In this document: positions 33,253 through 42,322 of the stretch, piece after piece
How positions within the stretch are numbered: the first letter of the stretch is position 1
Layout: every line of letters begins with the position of its first letter
Assembly (NCBI GenBank): GCA_039815685.1
Contig: JBCBYV010000002.1
Location: 1 to 64,000, forward strand
Length of the DNA: 64,000 nt
Direction of reading: 5' to 3'
Source: Thermohalobaculum sp039815685
GTDB lineage: Bacteria > Pseudomonadota > Alphaproteobacteria > Rhodobacterales > Rhodobacteraceae
The notes under the pieces: model-generated
Database searches by the model: none
The model's input: only the letters and a program-made list of their open reading frames with translations
What the model was told of the DNA's origin: nothing
Program-made: the position numbers and the translations under genes

Positions 33253-34914
33253 ATGGACGGAGCCGCAGGCGAGCCTCTGCTCGAAATCAAGAACCTCTCG
33301 ATCGCGTTGCCGAAGGGTGCGGACAGGCGCTTCGCCGTCGAGGATGTCTCCTTGTCGCTGCGGCGGGGGGAACTTCTCTGCGTCGTGGGCGAATCCGGCT
33401 CAGGCAAGTCTGTCATGACGAGCGCCATCATGAACGACATCGCCAAGCGGCTGTCGGTCGATGGGGGCGAGATCATCTTCGACGGGCGCGATGTGCTGAA
33501 GCTGCCGAAGCAGGAGCTGAATGCGCTCCGCGGCGACCGGATATCGATGATCTATCAGGAACCGATGGCGGCGCTGAACCCGTCGATCCGCATCGGTGAG
33601 CAGGTTGACGAGGTCTTCGCGCTCCACCGCCCGGACATCTCGCGGGAGAACCGGAAAGCCGAGACGCTGAAGCTCTTCGCGCAGATGAAGCTGCCGACGC
33701 CCGAGCGGATCCATCGCAGCTACCCGCACGAGGTCTCGGGCGGGCAGGCGCAGCGCATCGTCATCGCCATGGCGCTCGCCTGCAAGCCGGATGTCCTGAT
33801 TGCGGACGAGCCAACCACGGCGCTCGATGTGACGACGCAAAAGGAGATCCTGCAGCTCTTCGGCGAGCTCAAGGACATCTACGACAACGCGATCATCCTC
33901 ATCACCCACGATTTTGGCGTGGTCGCCGAGGTGGCGGATCGGGTCGCGGTGATGTGCTGGGGCCGGCTGATCGAGGAGGGGCCGAAGGACGAGATCCTGC
34001 TCCGCCCGAAGGAGGACTACACGCGGCTCCTTGTCGACGCGATGCCGCTGCTCGAGACCACCCGCAGGCCTGACGAGACCCGGAACGACCCGCCGGTCAT
34101 CCGCGCCGAGGGGCTCAGCAAGATCTACGGCTCGGGCCAGTCGACGGTGCGCGCGCTCGATGCTGCGAGCTTTCGCCTGCGGGCGGGGGAGACGCTTGGC
34201 GTTGTCGGCGAATCCGGCTCCGGGAAATCCACGCTCGCAAAGACGCTCATCCGCCTTGTCGAGCCCTCGGACGGCGCCGTCTTCCTGGGTGAGGAGGATT
34301 TCCTGGCTCTCCGCGGCAAGTCGCTGACCGAGGCGCGGCGGCATATCCAGATGATCTTTCAGGACCCCTTCGGATCGCTCAACCCAAGCCAGAGCGTGGG
34401 CGCCGCAATCAGCCGGAGCGCCGAGCTGCGTGGCTTGAGCCCCGAGAAGGCGAAGGAGAAGACGCTCGATCTCCTCTCCATCGTCGGTCTCGGCCCCGAG
34501 GCCTATGACCGCCGGCCGCGCAACTTCTCGGGCGGGCAGCGCCAGCGGATCGGTGTTGCTCGCGCGCTGGCGATGGAGCCCGAAGTGGTGATCGCCGATG
34601 AAAGTGTCTCGGCCCTCGATCTATCCGTGCAGAAGCAGGTCCTGCGGCTGATGAACGACCTGCAGCGCCGGCTGGAGATCGCGATCATCTTCATCACCCA
34701 CGACCTGCGCGTCGCCGCACAGATCTCCGACTACATCTGCGTGATGGAGCGCGGAGTTATGGTGGAGTTCAACACGGCCGAAGCGGTCTTCAACACGCCT
34801 CAACACCCCTACACGCAACGACTGCTGGACGCGGCCCCAGGCAAGGGCTGGCACCCGCCCCGCCTCACGCTCGAGGAGGCGGAGCGTATCGCGGCCAATG
34901 TGAGCCGGGGCTAG
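33253..34914 (+). CDS. tandem oligopeptide-type ABC ATPase (DppD-DppF fusion)
   Basis: 553 residues carrying two complete ATPase domains. The first has GESGSGKS (46-53), signature VSGGQAQRIVIAMAL and DEPTTALD; the second begins near 285, with GESGSGKS, signature FSGGQRQRIGVARAL and DESVSALD. This is the GsiA/YejF architecture of peptide, glutathione or nickel importers. Start 33253 has AAGGGAG upstream; the frame from 33004 adds non-family residues. No permease or binding protein gene adjoins it, so its membrane partners are encoded elsewhere. Confidence 0.87.
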   Translation: MDGAAGEPLLEIKNLSIALPKGADRRFAVEDVSLSLRRGELLCVVGESGSGKSVMTSAIMNDIAKRLSVDGGEIIFDGRDVLKLPKQELNALRGDRISMIYQEPMAALNPSIRIGEQVDEVFALHRPDISRENRKAETLKLFAQMKLPTPERIHRSYPHEVSGGQAQRIVIAMALACKPDVLIADEPTTALDVTTQKEILQLFGELKDIYDNAIILITHDFGVVAEVADRVAVMCWGRLIEEGPKDEILLRPKEDYTRLLVDAMPLLETTRRPDETRNDPPVIRAEGLSKIYGSGQSTVRALDAASFRLRAGETLGVVGESGSGKSTLAKTLIRLVEPSDGAVFLGEEDFLALRGKSLTEARRHIQMIFQDPFGSLNPSQSVGAAISRSAELRGLSPEKAKEKTLDLLSIVGLGPEAYDRRPRNFSGGQRQRIGVARALAMEPEVVIADESVSALDLSVQKQVLRLMNDLQRRLEIAIIFITHDLRVAAQISDYICVMERGVMVEFNTAEAVFNTPQHPYTQRLLDAAPGKGWHPPRLTLEEAERIAANVSRG

Positions 34915-34932
34915 TCCCGTCTAGCCTTGCCA

Positions 34933-34951
34933 CGCGCCGCATGTCGGCGCG
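34933..34951. terminator. stem-loop between converging ABC ATPase and aldehyde dehydrogenase genes
   Basis: CGCGCCG / CGGCGCG around CATGT in the 51-base space between the two stops. The position suits a shared terminator. The stem is short (7 bp) and no T-run is present. Confidence 0.45.
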
Positions 34952-34965
34952 CGGCGGGCACGGCA

Positions 34966-36390
34966 TCACATCGTGATCGCCTTCGTCTCCAGGTACTCAT
35001 GGAAGCCGAGCGGGCCAGCTTCCCGACCGTTGCCGGACTCCTTGTAGCCCCCGAACGGCACGTCGTAGTCGCCCGCATTGCCGTTGACGTTGACGACGCC
35101 CGCCCGGAGCTTCCGGCTCACCCGGTTGATCCGGTCGCTGTCCGTCGATTGGACATACGCCGCGAGGCCGTAGGGCGTGTCGTTGGCGATCTCGACCGCT
35201 TCCTCTTCCGTGTCGAAGGGCAGCACGGCGAGCACGGGGCCGAAGACCTCCTGACGCGCGATGGTCATGTCGTTGCTGACATCGGTGAAGAGGGTGGGGC
35301 GCACATAGTACCCCTTGTTGAACCCGGTCGGCAGCCCGGGCCCGCCCGCCGCCAGCTTCGCACCATCGTCGATGCCGGCCTGGATCAGCCGCTGCACATG
35401 CTCGTACTGCTTCTTGTTGACGACGGGGCCGATATGGTCGCCGTCCTCCATCGGATCGCCGACCTTCGTCTCCTCGACGACCTTGGTGACGAGATCGACG
35501 ACCTCGTCATAGACGCTGCGCTCGACCAGAAGACGCGAGGCGGCATCACAGGACTGGCCGTTGTTGATGAAGCAGCTGTCGACCGAGATCTTCGCGGCTT
35601 CCTTCAGGTCGGCATCCGCGAACAGCAGGTTGGGTGACTTGCCGCCAAGCTCGAGCGTCACGCGCTTAATAGTGTCCGCAGCCGCCTTGGTGACCGCCTT
35701 GCCCGCGCGGGTCGAGCCGGTGAAGGAGACCATGTCGATATCCGGATGGGCGGAGATCGCTTCCCCCACCACCGGCCCGTCCCCGTTCACAAGGTTGAAG
35801 ACGCCGGGCGGGCAGCCCGCCGCATGGACCACCTCGGCAAACATGATCGAGGTCAGTGGCGAATACTCGCTCGGCTTCAGCACGATGGTACAGCCCGCGA
35901 CCAGCGCAGGCGCGACCTTGATGACGATCTGATTTACCGGCCAGTTCCAGGGCGTGATCATGCCGACGACGCCCACCGGCTCGTCGACGAGAGTCGAGCC
36001 GCCGCGGGGCGACGGCCGCTCGAAATTGTGAGCCTTCACCGCCTCGATCGCCGCTTCCATGTGCCCGATGCCGACCGGCATGTGCACCTCCCGAGAGAAG
36101 GACATCGTCGTCCCCATCTCGTAGGGCATCATGCGCACGAATTCTTCGGCGCGTGCGTTGTAAGCCTCGATCATTCGCTCGAGAAGGGCGATGCGCTCCT
36201 CGACGGTGCTGAACTGCCAGGTTTTGAAGGCCTCGCGTGCTGCCGCGACCGCCTTGTCGACATCCGCCTCGCTGCCGAGGGCTATCGTCGCGATCGGCTC
36301 CTCGTTCGCCGGGTTGATGACCTCGAAGTCCGTGCTCTCGATCGGATCGACCCAGGCGCCTTTGATGTAGAATCTCTTGTAGTTCTCCAT
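34966..36390 (-). CDS. aldehyde dehydrogenase family protein
   Basis: 474 residues. Catalytic cysteine in FINNGQSCDAASR, glutamate in LELGGKSPNLLF, NAD-binding PWNWPVNQIVIKVAPALVAG and the C-terminal KESGNGREAGPLGFHEYLETKA are all intact. The start at 36390 follows GGAGGAGACAC and gives a normal N-terminus (MENYKRFYIKGAWVDP); the longer frame to 36936 is rejected. It probably oxidises an aliphatic or semi-aldehyde substrate; the exact one is unknown. It belongs to a different subfamily from the enzyme at 31.2 kb. Confidence 0.88.
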   Translation of the reverse strand: MENYKRFYIKGAWVDPIESTDFEVINPANEEPIATIALGSEADVDKAVAAAREAFKTWQFSTVEERIALLERMIEAYNARAEEFVRMMPYEMGTTMSFSREVHMPVGIGHMEAAIEAVKAHNFERPSPRGGSTLVDEPVGVVGMITPWNWPVNQIVIKVAPALVAGCTIVLKPSEYSPLTSIMFAEVVHAAGCPPGVFNLVNGDGPVVGEAISAHPDIDMVSFTGSTRAGKAVTKAAADTIKRVTLELGGKSPNLLFADADLKEAAKISVDSCFINNGQSCDAASRLLVERSVYDEVVDLVTKVVEETKVGDPMEDGDHIGPVVNKKQYEHVQRLIQAGIDDGAKLAAGGPGLPTGFNKGYYVRPTLFTDVSNDMTIARQEVFGPVLAVLPFDTEEEAVEIANDTPYGLAAYVQSTDSDRINRVSRKLRAGVVNVNGNAGDYDVPFGGYKESGNGREAGPLGFHEYLETKAITM

Positions 36391-36649
36391 GTGTCTCCTC
36401 CGGTCTGATCGCTGGGCACCGATGGGTCGCGACGCGGCCCCGTAACCTGCGCCGCATTTATGCGCAGGAGGCTCCGCGCGAAAAGTCCAGGTTCGCGCGT
36501 GCCGGTCAACAGACCGAGCGGTCCGGTCCGGGTCGGGCGATGCGCGACGCGGCGCGGCGCCGCAGCCATCGCTTGCGCGCATTCGCCCTATCTCCATCGC
36601 GCGGGGGCGGTAACCCCTGAGAGGGATCGACGGCTTGGAAAGGCGCAAC

Positions 36650-37300
36650 ATGGACATTCTGGTAATCGGCGGCTCGCGCGGGATCGGGCTCGCGACCGTA
36701 AAGGCTGGCCTCGCCGCAGGGCACAGCATGCGGGCCTTCGCCCGGAGCGCTGGCAAGATCGACATCTCCGACGAGGCTTTCACGGCCATTGAGGGCGATG
36801 CGCTGGACACCGACGCCCTGACCGCCGCCGCGAAGGGCGCAGATGCGGTGATCCAGACGATCGGGCTTCCGGTGAACAGGGAAACGGTGTTCTCCCCCGT
36901 CGATTTTGCCGCGCGCGCCACGGTCGCCATGATCACCGCGATGGAGGGGGCCGGGGTACGCCGCGTCCTCGCCGTAACCGGCTTCGGCGCGGGGCGCAGC
37001 CGGGAGGCGATGAGCAGCCTAGAACGCCTCGGCCATGGCGCCGTGCTCGGCCGGATCTACGATGACAAATCCAACCAGGAGAAGCTGATCATGGAGAGCG
37101 GTCTCGATTGGACCGTCGTGCGCCCCGTGATCCTGACGAACGGCAAGGCGAAGGGTCGCTATGCCGTGCTCATGACGCCCGACGAGTGGCGCAACGGCCT
37201 GATCTCCCGCGCCGATGTGGCGGAATTCCTGCTCAAGGCCGTGGACGACCCGACCTATATCGGCGCCGATCCGGTCCTTTCGAGCGCGCTGGCGCGTTGA
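36650..37300 (+). CDS. NAD(P)-binding atypical SDR protein
   Basis: 216 residues with the N-terminal dinucleotide motif ILVIGGSRGIG and a later strand VIQTIGLP. LDWTVVRPVILTNGKAKGRY matches NmrA/SDR_a5-type NAD(P)H-binding proteins, which often lack the classical YxxxK. The ATG at 36650 has GGAAAGG upstream; a TTG 15 bases earlier is the other option. It stands alone, 84 bases before glyQ. Substrate unknown. Confidence 0.8.
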   Translation: MDILVIGGSRGIGLATVKAGLAAGHSMRAFARSAGKIDISDEAFTAIEGDALDTDALTAAAKGADAVIQTIGLPVNRETVFSPVDFAARATVAMITAMEGAGVRRVLAVTGFGAGRSREAMSSLERLGHGAVLGRIYDDKSNQEKLIMESGLDWTVVRPVILTNGKAKGRYAVLMTPDEWRNGLISRADVAEFLLKAVDDPTYIGADPVLSSALAR

Positions 37301-37384
37301 CCCGGCGGGGTGGCGAGGTCTACCTCTCGGCCAACGCCCTTCCCAGTGCCCGGCCGCCGGGACGGAACCGTTGGAGCCTGCCCG

Positions 37385-38329
37385 ATGAGCGTCGAGAAAC
37401 CCCGATCCTTCCAGGAGATCCTGCTCCGCCTCTCGCAGTTCTGGGCCGCGAAGGGCTGCGCGATCATGCAGCCCTATGACATGGAAGTGGGCGCCGGCAC
37501 CTTCCACCCGGCCACCACGCTCCGCGCCCTCGGCCCCCGCGCCTGGGCCGCCGCCTATGTCCAGCCGTCCCGCCGTCCGACGGATGGGCGCTATGGCGAT
37601 AACCCCAACAGGCTGCAGCACTACTACCAGTACCAGGTCATCATCAAACCGTCCCCACCGGATCTGCAGGAGCTCTATCTCGGCAGCCTCGAGGCGATCG
37701 GCATCGACATGAAGCTCCACGATATCCGCTTCGTGGAGGACGATTGGGAGAGCCCGACCCTCGGCGCCTGGGGGCTGGGCTGGGAGGTCTGGTGCGACGG
37801 GATGGAGGTCTCGCAGTTCACCTATTTCCAACAGGTCGGCGGCTATGACTGCCGGCCCGTCTCCGGCGAGCTGACCTACGGGCTCGAGCGCCTGGCGATG
37901 TACGTGCTCGGGATCGACCATGTTATGGACATGCCGTTCAACGATCTGGATGCGCCTATCCCTCTGAAATATGGTGACGTCTTCCGGCAGACCGAGCGGG
38001 AATACAGCCGCTGGAACTTCGACGTGGCGGACACCGAGACGCTGTTCCAGCACTTCCGGGACGCGGAGGCTGAGTGCAGGCGCATCCTTGAGCAACCCGA
38101 GACCGACCCCAAGACCGGGCGTGCGATCCTCATGCCTCACCCGGCATATGATCAGTGCATCAAGGCGAGCCACCTCTTCAACCTGCTCGACGCGCGGGGG
38201 GTGATCAGCCCGACAGAGCGGCAGGCCTATATCGCGCGTGTGCGCGCCCTCGCGAAGGCCTGTGCCGATGCCTTTGTCGAGACCGAGGCTGGCGGATCGG
38301 CGACGCCGGGCGACGAGGTCGCCGCCTGA
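37385..38329 (+). CDS. glyQ: glycyl-tRNA synthetase alpha subunit
   Basis: 314 residues, the usual size. The N-terminal SFQEILLRLSQFWAAKGCAIMQPYD, the GAGTFHPATTLRALGP motif and the CDGMEVSQFTYFQQVGG segment of the alpha2beta2-type class II enzyme are all present. It carries the aminoacylation active site and works with GlyS encoded 1.5 kb downstream. The start is an ATG inside CCCGATGAGC. The next gene begins one base into its stop (TGATG). Confidence 0.95.
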   Translation: MSVEKPRSFQEILLRLSQFWAAKGCAIMQPYDMEVGAGTFHPATTLRALGPRAWAAAYVQPSRRPTDGRYGDNPNRLQHYYQYQVIIKPSPPDLQELYLGSLEAIGIDMKLHDIRFVEDDWESPTLGAWGLGWEVWCDGMEVSQFTYFQQVGGYDCRPVSGELTYGLERLAMYVLGIDHVMDMPFNDLDAPIPLKYGDVFRQTEREYSRWNFDVADTETLFQHFRDAEAECRRILEQPETDPKTGRAILMPHPAYDQCIKASHLFNLLDARGVISPTERQAYIARVRALAKACADAFVETEAGGSATPGDEVAA

Positions 38330-38871
38330 TGGCGGAGGGCGAGGGGCAACCCGCGGCACCCGGGCGCGGCGTCATCGGCACGCGGCGCGGCCTCCTGCTG
38401 GTGGTCGCTTTCATCGCCCTCGTCGCCATGGGACGTATCGCCCTCGAGATGACCGCGCCCCAGGGGCCGCAAGAGATCGATACCTCCGATGCGGGCGAGA
38501 TCGCAGATCTGGTCGAGGCTGGCATCCTGCCCCCTGGCCTGCCCGAGGGCGCGCGGGTCCGAGCCGTCTGGCGCGGCGAGGAGCCCATCGTCGAAGTCTG
38601 GTTTCATGTCGGCGGTGCGAGTGCTTCGGGCTTCCAGGAGTTTGAGGGCCGCGTCCGTGCCTTCAACGGCAATCTCGCCGCTCTCGGCCGTCTCGGGCCC
38701 CCGGACTGGTGGGAGAGCTTCGCAAGCCCGCCGCAACGGGAGGGTGTCGTCATCCGGCGGGGGGCCGAGGGCGATGGCTTCGCTGTCTGGCGGGTCGAGA
38801 CCGACCGGCTCCTCCGCATCCGCGGCCGGCGCATGGTCGCCACGGCCCGCGGGCTCGGCCTCACCCAATGA
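38329..38871 (+). CDS. single-pass membrane protein between glyQ and glyS
   Basis: 180 residues. The N-terminal tail is basic and polar, with one helix at about 21-40 (LLLVVAFIALVAMGRIALEM), then a periplasmic domain of about 130 residues with alternating hydrophobic/charged strands (PIVEVWFHVGG, VVIRRGAEGDGFAVWRVE). Start is by TGATG coupling with glyQ and the end overlaps the VOC gene (ATGA). The family is unnamed to me; the position is typical for Rhodobacterales glyQ-glyS spacers. Confidence 0.7.
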   Translation: MAEGEGQPAAPGRGVIGTRRGLLLVVAFIALVAMGRIALEMTAPQGPQEIDTSDAGEIADLVEAGILPPGLPEGARVRAVWRGEEPIVEVWFHVGGASASGFQEFEGRVRAFNGNLAALGRLGPPDWWESFASPPQREGVVIRRGAEGDGFAVWRVETDRLLRIRGRRMVATARGLGLTQ

Positions 38872-39254
38872 GCGGTGGCCCGGCACTCACCTCCTCGATC
38901 CCGGTTCTCCGCATCTTCGACTACCCACGGGCGCGCGCCTTCTGGACCGAACGGCTCGGCTTTCGCGTCATTGAGGAGGGCGGCGATCCCCCGCGGTTCG
39001 GCATCTTCGCGCGCGATCGGGCTGAGGTCTTCCTTAACGGCTGGGACGGTCCCGACCCCGATCCGGGCGAAGGCTGGCGCGCCTACTTCCACACCGACGA
39101 TGTCGAGGCGCTTGCAGCATCCTTCATAGCAGCAGGCGTGACCCTCGCCAACGGGCCCGAGACGATGACTTACGGCGTGCGCGAGATCGAGGTGCTGGAT
39201 CCGGACGGCAACCGCCTATGCTTTGGCCAGGTGCTGCAGACTACGCCCACTTGA
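38868..39254 (+). CDS. VOC/glyoxalase-superfamily protein (bleomycin-resistance-like)
   Basis: 128 residues. A single VOC module: IPVLRIFDYPRARAFWTERLGFRV at the start and the terminal REIEVLDPDGNRLCFGQ strand, in which Glu is a common metal ligand. The pattern is that of the bleomycin-resistance-like branch. The substrate is unknown; such proteins can be binding proteins, dioxygenases or thiol transferases. Coupled to the upstream membrane protein by ATGA. Confidence 0.82.
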   Translation: MSGGPALTSSIPVLRIFDYPRARAFWTERLGFRVIEEGGDPPRFGIFARDRAEVFLNGWDGPDPDPGEGWRAYFHTDDVEALAASFIAAGVTLANGPETMTYGVREIEVLDPDGNRLCFGQVLQTTPT

Positions 39255-39333
39255 GACGCTCTCCCCCTCGTCAGAACGCCGCCATCGCGCTAGGAACCGC
39301 GCCAAAGATCAGGTGCACGCGCGGGAGGCGCGG

Positions 39334-39768
39334 ATGAACGGCAAATGGCTGATGGGCGGATTGCTCGGCTTTACCGCGGTCTTCGCGGTCGGCCTCTGGT
39401 ACGCCCAGTTCTATGCCTTCTATTCGGAGATCGAGGCGGAGACGGTCGAGATCGGCGGGCGCGCCTACGCGGTCGAGGATTTTCGCGGCATCGACGCCTC
39501 CACCTCCCCGCTGAAGCTCCGCGCCTGTTTCGCGCTTGCGGAGGCACCGGAAGCACCGCCATACCCACGTGCTGAACCTCTCGTCGCCCCCGGCTGGTTC
39601 GATTGCTTCGATGCGGAGAGCCTCTCCCGAGCCCTCGCCTCCGGGGAAGCGCAGGCCTACCTTGCGGCGAGCGGTGAGTACGACGGCACCGAACGGGTCG
39701 TGATGCGCTACCCCGACGGTCGGGCCTTCATGTGGCGCCAGCTCGACGAGCGTTTCGCGGAGCAGTAA
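39334..39768 (+). CDS. DUF6446-like membrane-anchored protein
   Basis: 144 residues with an N-terminal helix (WLMGGLLGFTAVFAVGLWYAQFYAF) and a periplasmic domain containing two cysteines (LRACFAL and WFDCFDAE). Size, start (MNGKWLMGG) and its place immediately before glyS match what I recall as DUF6446 in Rhodobacterales. GGGAGG precedes the ATG. Function unknown. Confidence 0.7.
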   Translation: MNGKWLMGGLLGFTAVFAVGLWYAQFYAFYSEIEAETVEIGGRAYAVEDFRGIDASTSPLKLRACFALAEAPEAPPYPRAEPLVAPGWFDCFDAESLSRALASGEAQAYLAASGEYDGTERVVMRYPDGRAFMWRQLDERFAEQ

Positions 39769-39877
39769 GGCGCGCCAAGGCTCTGCGCCGCCACCTGCGG
39801 GTTTGAACTGCCCTGCGCCCGGGGCTATGGAGTGCGCGCCGAACGGCACCCAACTCCAATCCATCAGGCCGCGTTCC

Positions 39878-42253
39878 ATGCCCGATCTTCTGCTCGAACT
39901 CTTCTCCGAGGAGATCCCCGCCCGCATGCAGGCGCGCGCGGCGGCGGATCTAAAGCGGCTCGTGACGGATCGGCTGGTGGAGGCGGGCCTCACCTACTCG
40001 GCGGCCGCTGCCTTCGCGACGCCCCGACGCCTCACGCTTTCCCTTACCAACCTGCCGGCCGAGACCCGGGCGACGCGCGAGGAGCGGAAGGGTCCCCGCA
40101 CTGATGCGCCGGAGAAGGCGATCGAGGGCTTTCTCCGCTCGACCGGCCTTGCGCGCGAGGCGCTGGAGATCCGTGACGATAAAAAGGGTCAGGTCTATTT
40201 CGCCACCATCGAACGCCCTGGCCGCCCGGCGACGGCGGTGGTGGCGGAGGCGGTCACTGCCACAATCAACGACTTCCCCTGGCCCAAATCCATGCGCTGG
40301 GGCGAGGGCAGCCTCCGCTGGGTCCGCCCCCTCCGCCGCATCCTCTGCCTCCTCTCCTCGGACGCGCGCTCGGAGATCGTGCCCGTCGAGGTCGGCGGCA
40401 TCGCGGCGTCGAACGTGACTGAGGGGCACCGCTTCCTCGGCTCCGGCCCGTTCGAGGTCACGGACTTTGAGGACTACGCGGCAAGGCTCGAAGCGGAGCA
40501 CGTGATCCTGAACGCCGAGGACCGGGCCGAGCGCATCTGGCACGACGCGACGCAAGCCGCCTTCGCCCTCGGCCTCGAGGTCGTGGAGGACACGGGCCTC
40601 CTTGCCGAGGTCGCCGGCCTCGTCGAATGGCCCGTGGTGCTGATGGGCGAGATCGGCGCGGACTTCCTGGGCCTGCCCCCGGAGGTGCTGCAGACCTCCA
40701 TGAAGGAGCATCAGAAGTTCTTCTCCGTCCGCAACCCTAAGACGGGCCGGATCGAGCGCTTCATCACCGTCGCCAACACCGCCGCCCCGGACGGCGGCGC
40801 GACAATCCTCGACGGCAACCAGCGCGTCCTCGCCGCGCGCCTCGCGGACGCGAAGTTCTTCTGGGAAAACGACCTCAGGAAGGTTGAGGGGCAGGGGATC
40901 GAGGGCATGGAGGCCATGGGCGCCCCCCTCGCCAACGTCGTCTTCCACGAGAAGCTCGGCACCCAGGCCGAGCGGATCGACCGCGTCGCAGCGCTCGCGA
41001 GAGAGATCGCCCCCGCCCTCGGCGCCAACCCGGACATGGTGGAGCAGGCCGCCCGCGTAGCGAAGGCAGACCTAGCCTCAGAGATGGTCTACGAGTTCCC
41101 GGAGCTCCAGGGTGTGATGGGCGGCCACTACGCCCGCGCCGCCGGTCTTGCCGAGCCCGTCGCCGCCGCCTGCGAAGCCCACTACCGCCCCCTCGGCCCC
41201 ACCGACGACGTCCCCGCCGACCCAGTCGCCGCCTCAGTCGCACTAGCCGACAAGATCGACATTCTTGTTGGTTTCTGGGCAATCGACGAAAAACCGACAG
41301 GCTCCAAAGATCCGTTTGCGTTGAGACGCGCGGCGTTGGGGGACAATCGCATAATCATTGAAAGGAATGCGCGCGTCAGGCTTCTGCCGTTGATACGCTC
41401 GGCGATGCAAGCGCACTTCTCCAGCCAAGGCGCATGGTGTTGGAGACATCTCGATACTGGCGATCTAGCCCTTCTTCGGCACGACTTTGAACGTCTCGAG
41501 GCAGAGACCCGCGCCCGCGGCACGCAGACGGACCATGAGCCTTGGACGCTCGAGCACGATCAAGATCGTTGGTTCACTCCTGTGTTCCTCGGCGAAGTTG
41601 ACTTTCGACGCTGGCTGGAAGGCCAAGGGGAAGTCGTCCTCTTCGATGGACCCACAGGTGGTCCCAGCTTTCTCGGTGCGGTGGAGGATGGGATTCATCT
41701 AAAGGTCACGCCCGCAACCGAGCTCTTTAGTAACCTGCTCGCGTTCCTAGCGGACCGCCTCAAGGTTGCGCTTCGAGAGCAGGGCGTTCGGCATGATGTC
41801 ATTCAGGCGTGTTTCGATCTGGGGGGGCAGGACGATCTCGTGCTGCTCGTCGCGCGGGTGAAGGCGGTGCAGGCGCTGCTCGAGACCGAGGATGGGGCCA
41901 ACCTGCTGGCGGCTTATCGGCGCGCGTCCAACATCGTGGCGGCGGAGGCGAAGAAGGACGGCCGCGCGTTCGATGAGGCGCCAGACCCCGCGAAGGCGGT
42001 CGAGGATGCGGAGCTGGGCCTCTTCGAGGCGCTCGGCGCGGTCGAGCCGCGCGTCGCTGCGGCGTTGGAGGCCGAAGAATTCGGGGCGGCGATGACCACA
42101 ATGGCCGCTCTCCGCGCCCCGGTCGACGTCTTCTTCGATGATGTGACGGTGAATGCGGACGACCCGGCGCTGCGTGAGAACCGGCTCCGCCTCCTCAACG
42201 CCCTCCGCGCCCTCATGCGCCGCGCCGCGGCCTGGGAGGCGATCCAGGACTGA
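39878..42253 (+). CDS. glyS: glycyl-tRNA synthetase beta subunit with an inserted segment
   Basis: 791 residues; E. coli GlyS has 689. The N-terminus MPDLLLELFSEEIPARMQ, the SMKEHQKFFSVRN motif, DKIDILVGFWAIDEKPTGSKDPFALRRAALG and the C-terminal anticodon-binding region are present. Between ALRRAALG (about 487) and LLAFLADRLKV (about 620) lie about 130 residues where E. coli has about 42, so 85-90 residues are inserted (WRHLDTGDLALLRHDFERLE and onward). DNA from about 41257 to 41820 has lower GC (hand count about 58% over 41281-41760) than the flanking lines (65-80%). GlyS positions tRNA for the GlyQ active site. The frame is intact. Confidence 0.92.
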   Translation: MPDLLLELFSEEIPARMQARAAADLKRLVTDRLVEAGLTYSAAAAFATPRRLTLSLTNLPAETRATREERKGPRTDAPEKAIEGFLRSTGLAREALEIRDDKKGQVYFATIERPGRPATAVVAEAVTATINDFPWPKSMRWGEGSLRWVRPLRRILCLLSSDARSEIVPVEVGGIAASNVTEGHRFLGSGPFEVTDFEDYAARLEAEHVILNAEDRAERIWHDATQAAFALGLEVVEDTGLLAEVAGLVEWPVVLMGEIGADFLGLPPEVLQTSMKEHQKFFSVRNPKTGRIERFITVANTAAPDGGATILDGNQRVLAARLADAKFFWENDLRKVEGQGIEGMEAMGAPLANVVFHEKLGTQAERIDRVAALAREIAPALGANPDMVEQAARVAKADLASEMVYEFPELQGVMGGHYARAAGLAEPVAAACEAHYRPLGPTDDVPADPVAASVALADKIDILVGFWAIDEKPTGSKDPFALRRAALGDNRIIIERNARVRLLPLIRSAMQAHFSSQGAWCWRHLDTGDLALLRHDFERLEAETRARGTQTDHEPWTLEHDQDRWFTPVFLGEVDFRRWLEGQGEVVLFDGPTGGPSFLGAVEDGIHLKVTPATELFSNLLAFLADRLKVALREQGVRHDVIQACFDLGGQDDLVLLVARVKAVQALLETEDGANLLAAYRRASNIVAAEAKKDGRAFDEAPDPAKAVEDAELGLFEALGAVEPRVAAALEAEEFGAAMTTMAALRAPVDVFFDDVTVNADDPALRENRLRLLNALRALMRRAAAWEAIQD

Positions 42254-42322
42254 CGGCTCTGCGACCTGACGCAGCGGCGCGTGCCCTTGTGCAGGCGCGA
42301 AGCGGCACGGTATGTCCGTATC

